From Acinetobacter marinus (GTDB lineage: Bacteria; Pseudomonadota; Gammaproteobacteria; Pseudomonadales; Moraxellaceae): a stretch of 64,000 nucleotides of DNA. Positions within the stretch are counted from its first letter, which is position 1. Every line of letters begins with the position of its first letter. The position numbers and the translations under genes were made by a program. The DNA lies in NCBI RefSeq assembly GCF_900096915.1, contig NZ_FMYK01000004.1, positions 241,023 to 305,022 of the forward strand. The letters run 5' to 3'. Below, one piece after another: positions 54,667-63,905 of this stretch. The notes beneath the pieces are model-generated. The model was given only the letters and a program-made list of their open reading frames with translations, was not told the origin of the DNA and made no database searches.

Positions 54667-55722
54667 ATGGATTTTGATTTTAACTGGATTCTGGTTCCTG
54701 CAACGCTGATTTTTTTCGGCATTTGGTTGCTGGATAAGTTGGTATTCAAGCAATATCGGCAGTTAAAAGATAAAAAACAACTGGCTGTGCAGGCGGATCA
54801 AACGATTCAGGCAGAGCAGCAGCACTTTGAGCAGATTAAAGCGAAATACCCGCAACTGACTTTGACGGATACTGTGAGTAACCCTGATGAGCCTGCAGAG
54901 GTGACGCAAGCACGTGATCGTCTGAGCCAAGCCAAAGGGGATGCAGTACGTGCCCATGCAACTTATGATGCACACAAAATTAATCCATTGGTCAATTGGG
55001 CATATGACTTTTGGCCTGTGCTTGCAGTGGTGTTGGTGGTACGTTCATTTTTATTTGAACCGTTTAACATTCCTTCTGAGTCGATGAATCCGACCTTGGA
55101 AACGGGCGACTTTATCTTGGTGAATAAGTTTGCTTTTGGTGTGCGCTTACCGCTATTAAATACTAAAATCTTGGACACAGGCGAGCCTGAGCATGGTGAT
55201 GTCGCTGTATTTCGTTATCCTGTCGATCCAAGTATTAGTTATATCAAGCGCATTATTGGTTTGCCTGGCGATACCATTGCTTTTCAAAATGGCGAATTAT
55301 TTATCAACGGTGAGAAACAAATCTGGCAAGCAGGCAATGCGGTCAATCTACCCGTAAATTATTTAGATGAATCGGGTCAACAACAAAAAATGATAGTCGA
55401 TGCACAGCAGTGGGTGGTGAATATTGCATCGCATCGATTTATCACGCAATATATTAAACCTGAACAGTCTGATGCATTGGCACAGCAGTTCATCGCAGAA
55501 TATCAACAAAAAGCACCATTGTCCTTGCAACAAAATTGGCAAGTCACTGTGCCTGAAGGTCAATATTTTGCCATGGGGGATAACCGAGATCAAAGCGCAG
55601 ATAGTCGTTATTGGGGCTTTGTGCCTGAGGCGAATTTGACGGGGAAAGCGACTTATGTCTGGATGCACAAAGCACCAGGCTTGCATTTACCAAGTTTCAA
55701 GCGCAATGGCAGTATTCCATAA
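54667..55722 (+). CDS. lepB: signal peptidase I
   Basis: This is a 351-residue inner-membrane protease. Two membrane segments lie near residues 4-22 and 111-130. The catalytic serine is in PSESMNPTL near residue 140, the lysine in YIKRIIGLPGD near residue 198, and the GDNRDQSADSRYWGFV box near residue 303 is intact. It removes signal peptides of exported proteins such as the OmpA and KpsD proteins here. A helical insert (residues 30-100) separates the two membrane segments. It lies eight bases after lepA, with AAGG before the start. Confidence 0.96.
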   Translation: MDFDFNWILVPATLIFFGIWLLDKLVFKQYRQLKDKKQLAVQADQTIQAEQQHFEQIKAKYPQLTLTDTVSNPDEPAEVTQARDRLSQAKGDAVRAHATYDAHKINPLVNWAYDFWPVLAVVLVVRSFLFEPFNIPSESMNPTLETGDFILVNKFAFGVRLPLLNTKILDTGEPEHGDVAVFRYPVDPSISYIKRIIGLPGDTIAFQNGELFINGEKQIWQAGNAVNLPVNYLDESGQQQKMIVDAQQWVVNIASHRFITQYIKPEQSDALAQQFIAEYQQKAPLSLQQNWQVTVPEGQYFAMGDNRDQSADSRYWGFVPEANLTGKATYVWMHKAPGLHLPSFKRNGSIP

Positions 55723-55752
55723 CAGAAATCGTCGATAATAAGGAATTTTACA

Positions 55753-56145
55753 ATGAATCAGACGGCGTCGATGAAAAACCAACAGGGTGTGTCCTATTTG
55801 GGCATCTTTTTTGCCATTGTGTTATTTGCTTTGGCGATTAAAATTGCAGTAGCAGTGTGGCCTGCGTATTGGGATGATCGTGTGATCAATTCGCAGATTG
55901 AAGAAGCGTTGAGTAGCTTGCCCAAAGACACCACACAAAATAAGTTTAAGCAAGATTTGTCACAGCGTTTGGAAATGAATAATATCCGTGATCTCAAAGT
56001 TGACGATATTATGACAGTGACCAATACCGCAGGTCTTGCAGTGAAAAAAGATTATGAAGTGCGTAAGCCATTTCTCATGAACATTGCATTAGTGATGACG
56101 TTCCAGAAAGATTTTGATCAGAGGTCTGCAAGTACAGGTGAATGA
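55753..56145 (+). CDS. DUF4845-containing membrane protein
   Basis: This is a 130-residue protein with one N-terminal helix at about residues 15-38 (SYLGIFFAIVLFALAIKIAV), somewhat pilin-like in preceding GVSYLG, then a soluble domain. DUF4845 proteins are regularly found between lepB and rnc in gammaproteobacteria. The function is unknown; membrane-bound periplasmic placement is predicted. AAGGAA precedes ATG 55753. The end overlaps the rnc start. Confidence 0.9.
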   Translation: MNQTASMKNQQGVSYLGIFFAIVLFALAIKIAVAVWPAYWDDRVINSQIEEALSSLPKDTTQNKFKQDLSQRLEMNNIRDLKVDDIMTVTNTAGLAVKKDYEVRKPFLMNIALVMTFQKDFDQRSASTGE

Positions 56146-56815
56146 TCCACGGTTGATGTCGAGACTGGGTTATCAGTTTCGACAAGTAGAATTATTACAG
56201 CTGGCGCTGACGCACCGCTCGGTGAGTCAGCGTCATAATTATGAGCGCCTTGAATTTCTGGGTGATTCATTACTCGGTACCATCATCGCACAATATTTGT
56301 ATGCTCGATTTCCCAAAGAAAAAGAGGGCAATCTAACCCGCATGCGTGCCACACTGGTACGTCAAGAGTCCTTAGCCAAAATTGCTAAAGATTTACAATT
56401 GGGCAAATCTTTGGTGCTGAGCACGGGTGAGCTGAAATCAGGCGGTCATCATCGTGAGTCAATATTGGCTGATGTGGTCGAATCGATTATGGGTGCGATT
56501 TATCTGGATAGCCAGAATTTTGATCAGTTGCAACAGATCGTATTGCAGTGGTATGCGCCATATCTTGAGCAAATTCAACCGACTGAACAACTGAAAGACC
56601 CCAAGTCACGCCTTCAAGAATGGTTGCAGGCACAAAAGTTACCTTTGCCAAAGTATGATGTGATTGAGATTCGAGGCGATGCGCCAAATCAGCATTTCAC
56701 CATTTTGTGTGACGTAGAAGGTATGGATGGCGTGAAAGGTGAAGGTGCAAGTCGTCGATTTGCCGAACAAGCCGCAGCAGCGGAGATTTTAAAACGATTG
56801 GAGCAAGCCAAATGA
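56138..56815 (+). CDS. rnc: ribonuclease III
   Basis: This is a 225-residue enzyme. The signature motif ERLEFLGDSLLG (metal-binding Glu and Asp near residues 36-40), the second acidic site ADVVESIMGAIYLD, and a C-terminal double-stranded RNA-binding domain (DPKSRLQEWLQ to RFAEQAAAAEILKRLE) are present. It cuts double-stranded RNA in rRNA and mRNA maturation. GTG 56138 gives a normal N-terminus and overlaps the DUF4845 stop. TTG 56114 and ATG 56156 are other possibilities. It overlaps era by four bases. Confidence 0.95.
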   Translation: MNDPRLMSRLGYQFRQVELLQLALTHRSVSQRHNYERLEFLGDSLLGTIIAQYLYARFPKEKEGNLTRMRATLVRQESLAKIAKDLQLGKSLVLSTGELKSGGHHRESILADVVESIMGAIYLDSQNFDQLQQIVLQWYAPYLEQIQPTEQLKDPKSRLQEWLQAQKLPLPKYDVIEIRGDAPNQHFTILCDVEGMDGVKGEGASRRFAEQAAAAEILKRLEQAK

Positions 56816-57819
56816 GCACTGAAGACCAACACGCTTCTGGCGAACAAGACATTATTAATCAGTTTTTTAATGATGAAAAAAAGCCGATTCCAGAGGATTT
56901 TCGCAGTGGTTTTGTGGCAATCGTTGGGCGTCCGAATGTTGGTAAATCAACTTTGATGAACCATTTATTGGGTCAAAAACTCTCGATCACCTCACGTAAA
57001 CCGCAAACCACACGACATAAAATCATTGGGATTGATAGCCGTGAACACATGCAAGCGGTCTATGTCGATACCCCTGGGATGCACAAAAAAGAAGTGCGTG
57101 CCATCAATAAAATGATGAACAAGGCAGCGCATTCTGCACTGCGTGATGTCAATCTTGTGCTGTTCGTGATCGACGGGCAGAAGTGGACGCAAAATGATGA
57201 GTTGGTCTTAGAAAAACTGATCAATGCCAGCATGCCTGTGATCTTAGTCATCAATAAGGTAGATACCTTAGAGGACAAAAAAGCGATTTTACCGTTGATT
57301 GAACAGCGTACCAAACTCATGCAGTTTGCTGAGATCGTGCCTGTGTCGGCGCTTCGAGGTTCGAATCTTGATCATCTGCGGGATACCATCGGCAAATATT
57401 TGCCATTTTCACCGCCACTGTATGCGATGGATCAAGTCACCGATCGCTCCGAGCGTTTCCTTGCCAGTGAGGTGATCCGTGAAAAAATCATGCGTCAGTT
57501 GGGTGAAGAGTTGCCGTATGATCTCACCGTACAAATCGAGAGTTTTAAAACCGAAGATGCGGTGCTGAATCCCAAAACAGGTCAACTCAAAGCGGCGTGT
57601 ACCTATATTGACGCCACGATTTTTGTCGAGCGTCAAGGTCAGAAAGCCATCGTGATTGGTGATAAAGGTAAAAAACTCAAGCAAATCGGTATGGATGCCC
57701 GTGCCGATATGGAAAAGATGTTTGAGCAAAAAATCATGCTCACGCTTTGGGTGAAAGTCAAAGGTGGCTGGTCAGATGATGAGCGTGCCTTGAAAAGCCT
57801 CGGTTATAGTGATATTTAA
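56812..57819 (+). CDS. era: GTPase Era
   Basis: This is a 335-residue protein with an N-terminal extension of about 28 residues, then a GTPase domain (GRPNVGKST near residue 39, DTPGMHKK, NKVD) and a C-terminal KH domain (KAIVIGDKGKKLKQIG near residue 281). It binds the 3' end of 16S rRNA during small-subunit maturation. The start overlaps the rnc stop (ATGA), indicating coupling of the two ribosome-maturation genes. Confidence 0.97.
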   Translation: MSTEDQHASGEQDIINQFFNDEKKPIPEDFRSGFVAIVGRPNVGKSTLMNHLLGQKLSITSRKPQTTRHKIIGIDSREHMQAVYVDTPGMHKKEVRAINKMMNKAAHSALRDVNLVLFVIDGQKWTQNDELVLEKLINASMPVILVINKVDTLEDKKAILPLIEQRTKLMQFAEIVPVSALRGSNLDHLRDTIGKYLPFSPPLYAMDQVTDRSERFLASEVIREKIMRQLGEELPYDLTVQIESFKTEDAVLNPKTGQLKAACTYIDATIFVERQGQKAIVIGDKGKKLKQIGMDARADMEKMFEQKIMLTLWVKVKGGWSDDERALKSLGYSDI

Positions 57820-57898
57820 TTGAAAATGTATGGTGATATTGCGCATTGTTGATGATCTCAATTGTGCGCTATCACTGCGTTAGATAGAGGTAAAACGG

Positions 57899-58090
57899 AT
57901 GAATGCGACAGTTAAAGCATCCTTATTGATTTTTTGTTTATGTACTTTTGCGTTGCAAGGCTGTATTACTAAGGTGGTGACAGTGCCTGCGAAGATTGCC
58001 TATAAAACTACGAAAGGTGTGGTCAAAGGTACAGCAGCGGTTGCAGGCGCTGTGATTCCTGGCGGTGATGAGGATGACGAGGACGATTAA
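57899..58090 (+). CDS. small putative lipoprotein
   Basis: This is a 63-residue protein with an N-terminal hydrophobic segment and a lipobox-like LQGC (Cys22), so lipid attachment is likely. Then come ITKVVTVPAKIAYKTTKGV, a short alanine/glycine-rich stretch and a very acidic tail (GGDEDDEDD). It resembles the NF038104-type small lipoproteins of Acinetobacter (from memory). Function unknown. The 57820-57898 gap has AGAGG suitably placed before the start. Confidence 0.8.
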   Translation: MNATVKASLLIFCLCTFALQGCITKVVTVPAKIAYKTTKGVVKGTAAVAGAVIPGGDEDDEDD

Positions 58091-58134
58091 GTCTTTGATG
58101 ATTGGGTCTTTGATGATGAGGTCTTTTGGTATTC
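58091..58134 (+). repeat. short tandem repeat after the lipoprotein gene
   Basis: GTCTTTGATGATTGG and GTCTTTGATGATGAG stand in direct succession, followed by a partial third copy (GTCTTTTGG). It is immediately downstream of a stop codon and has no evident function. Confidence 0.5.
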
Positions 58135-58254
58135 GTATTTATTGTCAGAGTGCATAATAGATCATGTGGATTGAACGGCGTTCAGCAGTGTAAATATTTT
58201 CCGCAGTAATCTAATCTCTAAACAATAACGCTTGAGGTGCTTAGCAAAGCCATG

Positions 58255-58944
58255 ATGCGTAATCAATCCTTAACGGGCTTTGCCATACATCAACGGCGCT
58301 ATCGTGAGCGCAGTTATATTCTGCATTTTTTTAGTGAAGAATTTGGGCGAGTTGATGGTGTGACTCGCCAACAACCACCTGCGCTATATCATCGCACTCA
58401 GCTTCAAGCGACGGGCAAATCAGATTTAAAAAATTTTAGTCAAATCGACGTACAAGGTCAGCCATTTTTTCTACAGCAAAAAGCCTTGTTTGCTGGCTTT
58501 TATCTCAATGAAATTCTACTCAGACTCATGCCACCCGAAGAGCCGATGCCTGAGACCTATCTTGCTTATCAAACTGCATTGGAACAACTGAAAAACCTCG
58601 CCAAAGATGATCCCAAAGATATGCAATTGAAATTGATTCTACGTCAGTTTGAACAGGTGTTTCTGCAAGAGCTGGGTTATGCGATAGACTTTAGCCAAGA
58701 TGCGAATGGGCAAGACATCGCACCGACGCTGTATTATCAGTTTATCCCGCAAGAAGGTTTCGTCATTGGGCAATATGGGCAACATTTTTTGGGGCAAGAT
58801 TTATTGAATCTTGTGCAAAGTGAGCAAATCAACTCGGAAAATGTGCACTTACTTGCTAAACTATATCGGCTGATTTTGACGGAACTGTTAGGGAATAAAC
58901 CGCTAAAAAGCCGTCAACTTTGGGTCAGTCAGTTACAACGCTAA
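58255..58944 (+). CDS. recO: DNA repair protein RecO
   Basis: This is a 229-residue protein with the RecO N-terminal OB-fold region (GFAIHQRRYRERSYILHFFSEEFGRVDGV) and the helical C-terminal domain (LLGNKPLKSRQLWVSQL), as expected for the Moraxellaceae form, which lacks the zinc cysteines. It loads RecA with RecR in recombinational repair. ATG 58255 is chosen by family N-terminus; ATG 58252 and GTG 58237 are in frame. It lies between era and pdxJ as is usual. Confidence 0.92.
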   Translation: MRNQSLTGFAIHQRRYRERSYILHFFSEEFGRVDGVTRQQPPALYHRTQLQATGKSDLKNFSQIDVQGQPFFLQQKALFAGFYLNEILLRLMPPEEPMPETYLAYQTALEQLKNLAKDDPKDMQLKLILRQFEQVFLQELGYAIDFSQDANGQDIAPTLYYQFIPQEGFVIGQYGQHFLGQDLLNLVQSEQINSENVHLLAKLYRLILTELLGNKPLKSRQLWVSQLQR

Positions 58945-59049
58945 GGTTATTGTAGAACTAAGGTTTTTTAAAAAATCATCTACAGAGAATACATCGCTTC
59001 ATCTAAATGCACGTTTCGCCGTACATTTTAAACATTTTAGGACAGTTTC

Positions 59050-59769
59050 ATGGCAGCACTTTTAGGCGTCAATATTGATCACGTTGCAACACTTCGCCAA
59101 GCACGTGGCACGATTTATCCTGATCCTGTCAATGCGGCGCTGATCTGCGAGCAAGCGGGTGCAGAGGGCATTACTTTGCATCTGCGTGAAGACCGCCGTC
59201 ATATCCAAGATGCGGATGTCTATCGTATGCGCCCACTGTTGACCACACGCATGAATCTTGAAATGGCAGTGACTGAAGAAATGCAGGCGATTGCACTTGA
59301 AGTGATGCCACAACATGTCTGTCTCGTACCTGAACGTCGCCAAGAAGTCACGACTGAAGGTGGATTGGATGTAGTCACGCATTTTGAAAAAGTCAAAGCG
59401 ATGACGCAGGCTTTGGTTAAAGCAGGAATAGACGTATCGCTATTTATTGATCCTGATGCGGCGCAAATTGATGCGGCAATCCGTTGTGGCGCTCCGACCA
59501 TTGAAATTCATACAGGGGCGTATGCTGATGCGACTGGCGAGGCACAACAACACGAACTGACCCGAATTCAACATGCAGTGCAATATGCAGAAGGGCGTTT
59601 GATTGTGAATGCTGGTCATGGACTCAACTTGGATAATGTCACGCCAATCGCAGCACTTCCACAGATTCATGAGTTAAATATTGGGCATGCTATTATTGCC
59701 GATAGTATTTTCGTTGGTCTGGTGCAAGCGGTGCAACAGATGAAAGCGACCATTCAAGCTGCTCGTTAA
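59050..59769 (+). CDS. pdxJ: pyridoxine 5'-phosphate synthase
   Basis: This is a 239-residue TIM-barrel enzyme. GVNIDHVATLRQARG near residue 5, the EGITLHLREDRRHIQD segment with catalytic His and Glu near residue 45, CLVPERRQEVTTEGGLDV, and VNAGHGLNLDN near residue 190 are the family motifs. It joins 1-deoxyxylulose 5-phosphate and aminoacetone phosphate to make pyridoxine 5'-phosphate. It normally follows recO. Confidence 0.97.
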   Translation: MAALLGVNIDHVATLRQARGTIYPDPVNAALICEQAGAEGITLHLREDRRHIQDADVYRMRPLLTTRMNLEMAVTEEMQAIALEVMPQHVCLVPERRQEVTTEGGLDVVTHFEKVKAMTQALVKAGIDVSLFIDPDAAQIDAAIRCGAPTIEIHTGAYADATGEAQQHELTRIQHAVQYAEGRLIVNAGHGLNLDNVTPIAALPQIHELNIGHAIIADSIFVGLVQAVQQMKATIQAAR

Positions 59770-59805
59770 TTCATTTTCTACATTTTAAATTAAATAGTTT
59801 TTCCT

Positions 59806-60489
59806 ATGTCTGATGATTTAAAGCACGCCAATCATTCCAATGATTTAAGCAATCGTGGCTTAGATAACCTCATGCAACCTGTCTACGATTTCCTCGGCTG
59901 TCGGACACCGCAAGCGTGGCTTGATGCCGCTAGCGAAAATTTAGAATTGCTAATACAAGATCATGCCAACTGTGAAAAGAAAGCGGCTGGTACGGCGATG
60001 AATCTGATGTTCCGTTATAGTTTTTTTACCGATTTACAAGTCAAACTGGCGCAACTGGTGCGTGAAGAAATGCTGCATTATGAGCAAGTACTTGAGTTTA
60101 TGGCAAAGCGTGGGCAGGAATGGAAAGCGGTGAGTGCAGGGCGTTATGCTGGTGGTTTGCGTAAAGAGATTCGCACCTATGAACCTGAGGCGTTGGTCGA
60201 TGTATTGATCATTGGCGCGTTTGTTGAGGCACGTTCTTGTGAGCGTTTTGCAGCATTATCGCCAATCGTGGATGAGGAACTTGGGCGCTATTATCGTTAT
60301 CTGCTTAAGTCCGAAGCACGACATTTTGAAGACTATTTAACCTTGGCAAAAGATGTGGCAACCACTGCCGAGATGAAAAATCCTGATGAAGATATTGCCG
60401 AACGGATTGTACATATCCGTCAGGTGGAAGCGGATTTGATCCAAAGTCCAGATAAGCAGTTCCGTTTTCATAGTGGTGTGCCTGCTTAA
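59806..60489 (+). CDS. miaE: tRNA-(ms2io6A)-hydroxylase MiaE
   Basis: This is a 227-residue helical diiron protein with the ferritin-like E-x-x-H pattern in EEMLHYEQVLEF (near residue 87) and SEARHFEDYL (near residue 167), plus a first glutamate in the CEKKAAGTAM helix. Family knowledge: MiaE hydroxylates the 2-methylthio-isopentenyl adenosine at tRNA position 37. It lies between pdxJ and cysM. The start has only a weak ribosome site. Confidence 0.94.
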   Translation: MSDDLKHANHSNDLSNRGLDNLMQPVYDFLGCRTPQAWLDAASENLELLIQDHANCEKKAAGTAMNLMFRYSFFTDLQVKLAQLVREEMLHYEQVLEFMAKRGQEWKAVSAGRYAGGLRKEIRTYEPEALVDVLIIGAFVEARSCERFAALSPIVDEELGRYYRYLLKSEARHFEDYLTLAKDVATTAEMKNPDEDIAERIVHIRQVEADLIQSPDKQFRFHSGVPA

Positions 60490-60539
60490 ATCAGTTGTGA
60501 AATATCACAGAATCAATCTAAGTGATCTACGGGTTTATC

Positions 60540-60659
60540 ATGTCTAACAGTGATCATGATTATGGTCTGGGTCGCTTTCAGAATTTATCTGCTGAGATTC
60601 GGATGCAAATCACCGACTTTTTGACTACAATGAATGCCAACATTTATATCGCAAAATAA
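60540..60659 (+). CDS. uncertain 39-residue ORF between miaE and cysM
   Basis: ATG 60540 opens a 39-residue ORF (MSNSDHDYGLGRFQNLSAE...) ending at 60659, nine bases before cysM. No strong ribosome site precedes it. The product is not recognised and has no signal peptide. It fills most of the 179-nt gap, but may be chance. Confidence 0.25.
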   Translation: MSNSDHDYGLGRFQNLSAEIRMQITDFLTTMNANIYIAK

Positions 60660-60668
60660 GATTTTATT

Positions 60669-61631
60669 ATGAGCAATCAGCCTTCTAACGTTTCAGCAAA
60701 TCCAGTTTCTGCATTATTTAATACCGATGAATTTACCCTTGATCATTTTGTCGGTGGTACGCCATTGGTGCGTTTGAAGCGACTGAATAAAAGCCCTGTC
60801 ACCGTATTGGCGAAACTCGAAGGCAATAATCCTGCGGGTTCGGTTAAAGATCGTCCTGCCTATAATATGATCATGCAAGCGGAAAAGCGTGGCGAAATCA
60901 AACCGGGTGACACCTTGATCGAAGCGACCAGTGGCAATACAGGCATTGCTTTGGCGATGGTGGCAGCAATGCGTGGCTACAAGATGAAGCTGATCATGCC
61001 TGATAATATGAGCCAAGAGCGTAAAGATGCCATGATCGCCTATGGTGCAGAGTTGATCGAAGTGACAAAAGCACAAGGTATGGAAGGCGCTCGTGATTTG
61101 GCACTACAGATGCAAGCCGAAGGCAAAGGCATGGTGCTCAATCAATTTGGTAATCCTGATAATGTCGATGCGCACTATCGCACTACAGGTCCTGAAATCT
61201 GGAATGCAACGCAAGGCAAAATCACCCATTTTGTTAGCTCAATGGGCACCACTGGCACGATCATGGGCGTGTCAAAATATCTCAAAGAACAAAATCCTGA
61301 GATTCAAATTATCGGTTTACAACCGTCAGAAGGGTCTTCAATTGCGGGGATTCGTCGTTGGCCTCAAGAGTATTTACCGACGATTTTTGATGCAAGCCGT
61401 GTCGATCAAGTGATGGACGTCGATCAAAAAGATGCCGAAGTGACCATGCGTCGCCTTGCTCGTGAAGAGGGCATTAGTGCAGGAACGTCTTCAGGCGGTG
61501 CAGTGTGGGCGTCATTGCAAATCGCCGAGCAAATTGCCACTGAAAACCCTGAAGCGGTCATCGTGTGTATTATCTGTGATCGTGGTGACCGTTACTTATC
61601 GACAGGACTATTCTCCCAAAAAGATGACTAA
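60669..61631 (+). CDS. cysM: cysteine synthase B
   Basis: This is a 320-residue PLP enzyme. Lys60 in NNPAGSVKDRPA binds the cofactor, TSGNTGIALA (near residue 87) holds the substrate carboxylate and SSMGTTGTIMG (near residue 190) binds the phosphate. Sequence details such as GSSIAGIRRWPQEYLP place it in the CysM rather than the CysK group. It forms cysteine from O-acetylserine and sulfide or thiosulfate. Confidence 0.95.
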   Translation: MSNQPSNVSANPVSALFNTDEFTLDHFVGGTPLVRLKRLNKSPVTVLAKLEGNNPAGSVKDRPAYNMIMQAEKRGEIKPGDTLIEATSGNTGIALAMVAAMRGYKMKLIMPDNMSQERKDAMIAYGAELIEVTKAQGMEGARDLALQMQAEGKGMVLNQFGNPDNVDAHYRTTGPEIWNATQGKITHFVSSMGTTGTIMGVSKYLKEQNPEIQIIGLQPSEGSSIAGIRRWPQEYLPTIFDASRVDQVMDVDQKDAEVTMRRLAREEGISAGTSSGGAVWASLQIAEQIATENPEAVIVCIICDRGDRYLSTGLFSQKDD

Positions 61632-61664
61632 TTGATTGAATATTTCTAAAAAGGAAAATCCCAA

Positions 61665-62477
61665 ATGATGTTTGGCAATCCTGTCTTGGTGTTTGATATA
61701 GAAACGGTGACTGCGCTCAAAGCAGGTCGCCAACTCTATCAATTGGATTTGTCTGATGACGATGCTAGCCAAGCCTTAGCCAAGATTCGCCGTCAAGAAT
61801 CAGGCACGGATTTTCCACGATTGCCACTGCATGAGGTGGTGTGCATTTCGGGTTTATGGATTGATGAAGATAAATTTCAGCTGTTTTCTTGGACGCAGGA
61901 GCAGTACAGCGAAAAAGAAATTTTACAGAAATTTATCTCGATCTTTAGCAAGAAGTCGCCTGTTTTGGTCAGTTGGAATGGTGCGCAGTTTGATCTGCCT
62001 GTGATCATGTATCGCAGTTTGTACTATGGCTTGTCCGCACCTGAGCTGTTTGAGCAGGGTGATTGGAATAGTCAAAAGCGTCATAATAATTACCAAAACC
62101 GCTATCACCCACGCCATACTGATCTGATGGATGTGCTCGCAGGATTTAACTTGCGCAATGTGCAAAAGCTCGATGATGTGGCGCAAATCCTCGGTTATCC
62201 TGGGAAGCGTGGTATCTCTGGTTATCATGTGGCGGACTATGTGAAAAATGCACAATGGCTGAATTTGAGTAGTTACTGTGAGGGTGATGTGCTGAATACG
62301 TGGTTGGTGTATTTGCGGTGGATGTTGCTTCGTGGCTTTATTCAGCAAGATCAACATCGCCAATGGATTGGACATACCATCCAATATTTAAATACGCAGT
62401 CGCAACATGCCGACTTTTTAGAAGATTGGCGGAAAAGTAGTTTAAGTAGTGAATTTACAGCGCAGGATTTTGATTGA
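61665..62477 (+). CDS. PolB-like predicted 3'-5' exonuclease
   Basis: This is a 270-residue DEDD-type nuclease domain. The ExoI motif is FDIETV (near residue 10), ExoII is VSWNGAQFDLPV (near residue 105), and ExoIII is SSYCEGDVLNTW (near residue 206), with RHTDLMDVL and KRGISGYHV between. This is the "predicted 3'-5' exonuclease related to the exonuclease domain of PolB" family. Its substrate is unknown. Overlapping ATGs at 61665 and 61668 are both possible. AAGGA precedes them. Confidence 0.9.
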   Translation: MMFGNPVLVFDIETVTALKAGRQLYQLDLSDDDASQALAKIRRQESGTDFPRLPLHEVVCISGLWIDEDKFQLFSWTQEQYSEKEILQKFISIFSKKSPVLVSWNGAQFDLPVIMYRSLYYGLSAPELFEQGDWNSQKRHNNYQNRYHPRHTDLMDVLAGFNLRNVQKLDDVAQILGYPGKRGISGYHVADYVKNAQWLNLSSYCEGDVLNTWLVYLRWMLLRGFIQQDQHRQWIGHTIQYLNTQSQHADFLEDWRKSSLSSEFTAQDFD

Positions 62478-62564
62478 TTATTTCTTGATGTTTGAAAGGC
62501 TGGAATTAAGATAACATTATAAATGACAATACTTATTATTTTAACGTATTTATAGGAGGAGCTA

Positions 62565-63215
62565 ATGTTAAGTTGTTCTAGGTTTTATTTGCCTTTGTTG
62601 TTATTTTTTTCAGGGTATGCCTTTGCTTTGCCAAAATATGAAGCATATGGTCGTATTGAAACAAAAATACACGGATCTCATAAAGATGATTTTATAGGTA
62701 AAATAATTAAATTTGATTCTGTAAAAGTTCCGCAAGAAATACTTGAGTTGGAGTTTAGTAGTGATAAAAAATATATACTAAAACGCGAAGATATAGAGAT
62801 TACTGTTTTTAAAGATGATGATAATTTCAACAAAATTAGAATCTTTACAAAGTATGATCTTTTGCTAAAAAGACAAAAAGAATTGTCTGGCTATTTTTAT
62901 GCCATTTGTCCTGTTGTTGAAAGTGTTGAGAAGGATTTAAGTAAAATTATAGACGTAAGAATAGTTGATGGTAGGAAGATTACTGAAATCGAACCAAAGT
63001 TCGAAATTCTTTCAGAACGCATTATTGATCCTGGTTTTTTTTCTATAGATAATGACCCAAGAAACAGACATATTATCTTAACTAATCAGCCGAGTGAGTC
63101 ATTTATGGAGACAAAACTAGAAATCCTTTGTTTAAAAGCAGCAACTGAAATTTATAATATAATAATTGAGGAGAGAAATAGGGCAAACGCCTTAGAAGAT
63201 TTTGAAAATGAATAG
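62565..63215 (+). CDS. secreted protein of unknown function
   Basis: This is a 216-residue protein with a signal peptide (hydrophobic residues 7-20, cut near FA-LP). The mature part is rich in Lys, Asp and Glu, with YFYAICPVVESVEKDLS and a second cysteine (LEILCLKAA) that may form a disulfide. I do not recognise a family. The gene is more AT-rich than its upstream neighbours, has an excellent AGGAGG before ATG 62565 and sits 16 nt before a lipoprotein gene, close to an IS element, which points to acquisition. Confidence 0.75.
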   Translation: MLSCSRFYLPLLLFFSGYAFALPKYEAYGRIETKIHGSHKDDFIGKIIKFDSVKVPQEILELEFSSDKKYILKREDIEITVFKDDDNFNKIRIFTKYDLLLKRQKELSGYFYAICPVVESVEKDLSKIIDVRIVDGRKITEIEPKFEILSERIIDPGFFSIDNDPRNRHIILTNQPSESFMETKLEILCLKAATEIYNIIIEERNRANALEDFENE

Positions 63216-63231
63216 TAAAGAGTGATTAACT

Positions 63232-63687
63232 GTGAAGAATTTATTTTTTGTTTATGTCTTATTAATTTGTCTCTCTGGCTGTACTGATTCGCCGAAGGAA
63301 AGAGTCGAACATTTACAACCTATTGAACAGCAGTATATTTCTGGTGAAATGGACAACATGCAAGTTTCATCCTTTACCTCGGATGAAGTTCATAGCGATG
63401 AAGATAGAGAGTCTATTAGTGATGTAGATGACGTTTTAGAATCAGTATATCAGCAGGTTGTAGATGAATCTATTCAAGAGTATCAGATAGCTAAGAAGCA
63501 TGGCGATTTAGTAGATGTCTGTGTTCAGGCAGGGCTTGTGTCAGCCGCACAGTTACAAGCTAAAAATGAAGATGGTTATGCTAAGTGGAAAAACATAGAG
63601 AAGGCTGACTGCGAAGCTTATGAAAATCAGGTAGAATTATCTTTTGATGAGCTAGATTCGACAGATATAGATAATTTAAGTAAGTGA
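63232..63687 (+). CDS. putative lipoprotein of unknown function
   Basis: This 151-residue protein starts at GTG 63232 and has a lipoprotein signal with lipobox LSGC (Cys17). An acidic, flexible middle leads to a C-terminal segment, VDVCVQAGLVSAAQLQAKNE, with two cysteines about 29 residues apart. Small periplasmic Acinetobacter proteins with a similar CVQAG...AAxLQAK pattern are known to me from memory without function. It appears to form an operon with the preceding gene. The 63688-63905 gap after it shows nothing recognisable. Confidence 0.75.
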   Translation: MKNLFFVYVLLICLSGCTDSPKERVEHLQPIEQQYISGEMDNMQVSSFTSDEVHSDEDRESISDVDDVLESVYQQVVDESIQEYQIAKKHGDLVDVCVQAGLVSAAQLQAKNEDGYAKWKNIEKADCEAYENQVELSFDELDSTDIDNLSK

Positions 63688-63905
63688 TCCCTTTTTAGTT
63701 TAGTCATTGTTGAGTAATAGAGCTTGGTATTTAAGTAAAAAATTTAGTCTAGCAGAAATCCTTAGGTATGGTGCTTGTTTTATCTTAAATTATTTATTTT
63801 TAGGGGGATTACCTATCAAATTAATTGATCTTGCAAGATTTGACTCATAAACACATTATTTGAGGATATTACCCAACTAAATATAGCTTTGTAATACTTG
63901 AATCA

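Noticed and set aside
61923..62384. 153-residue minus-strand ORF inside the exonuclease gene
   Set aside because: It lies opposite all three exonuclease motifs and has no ribosome site.
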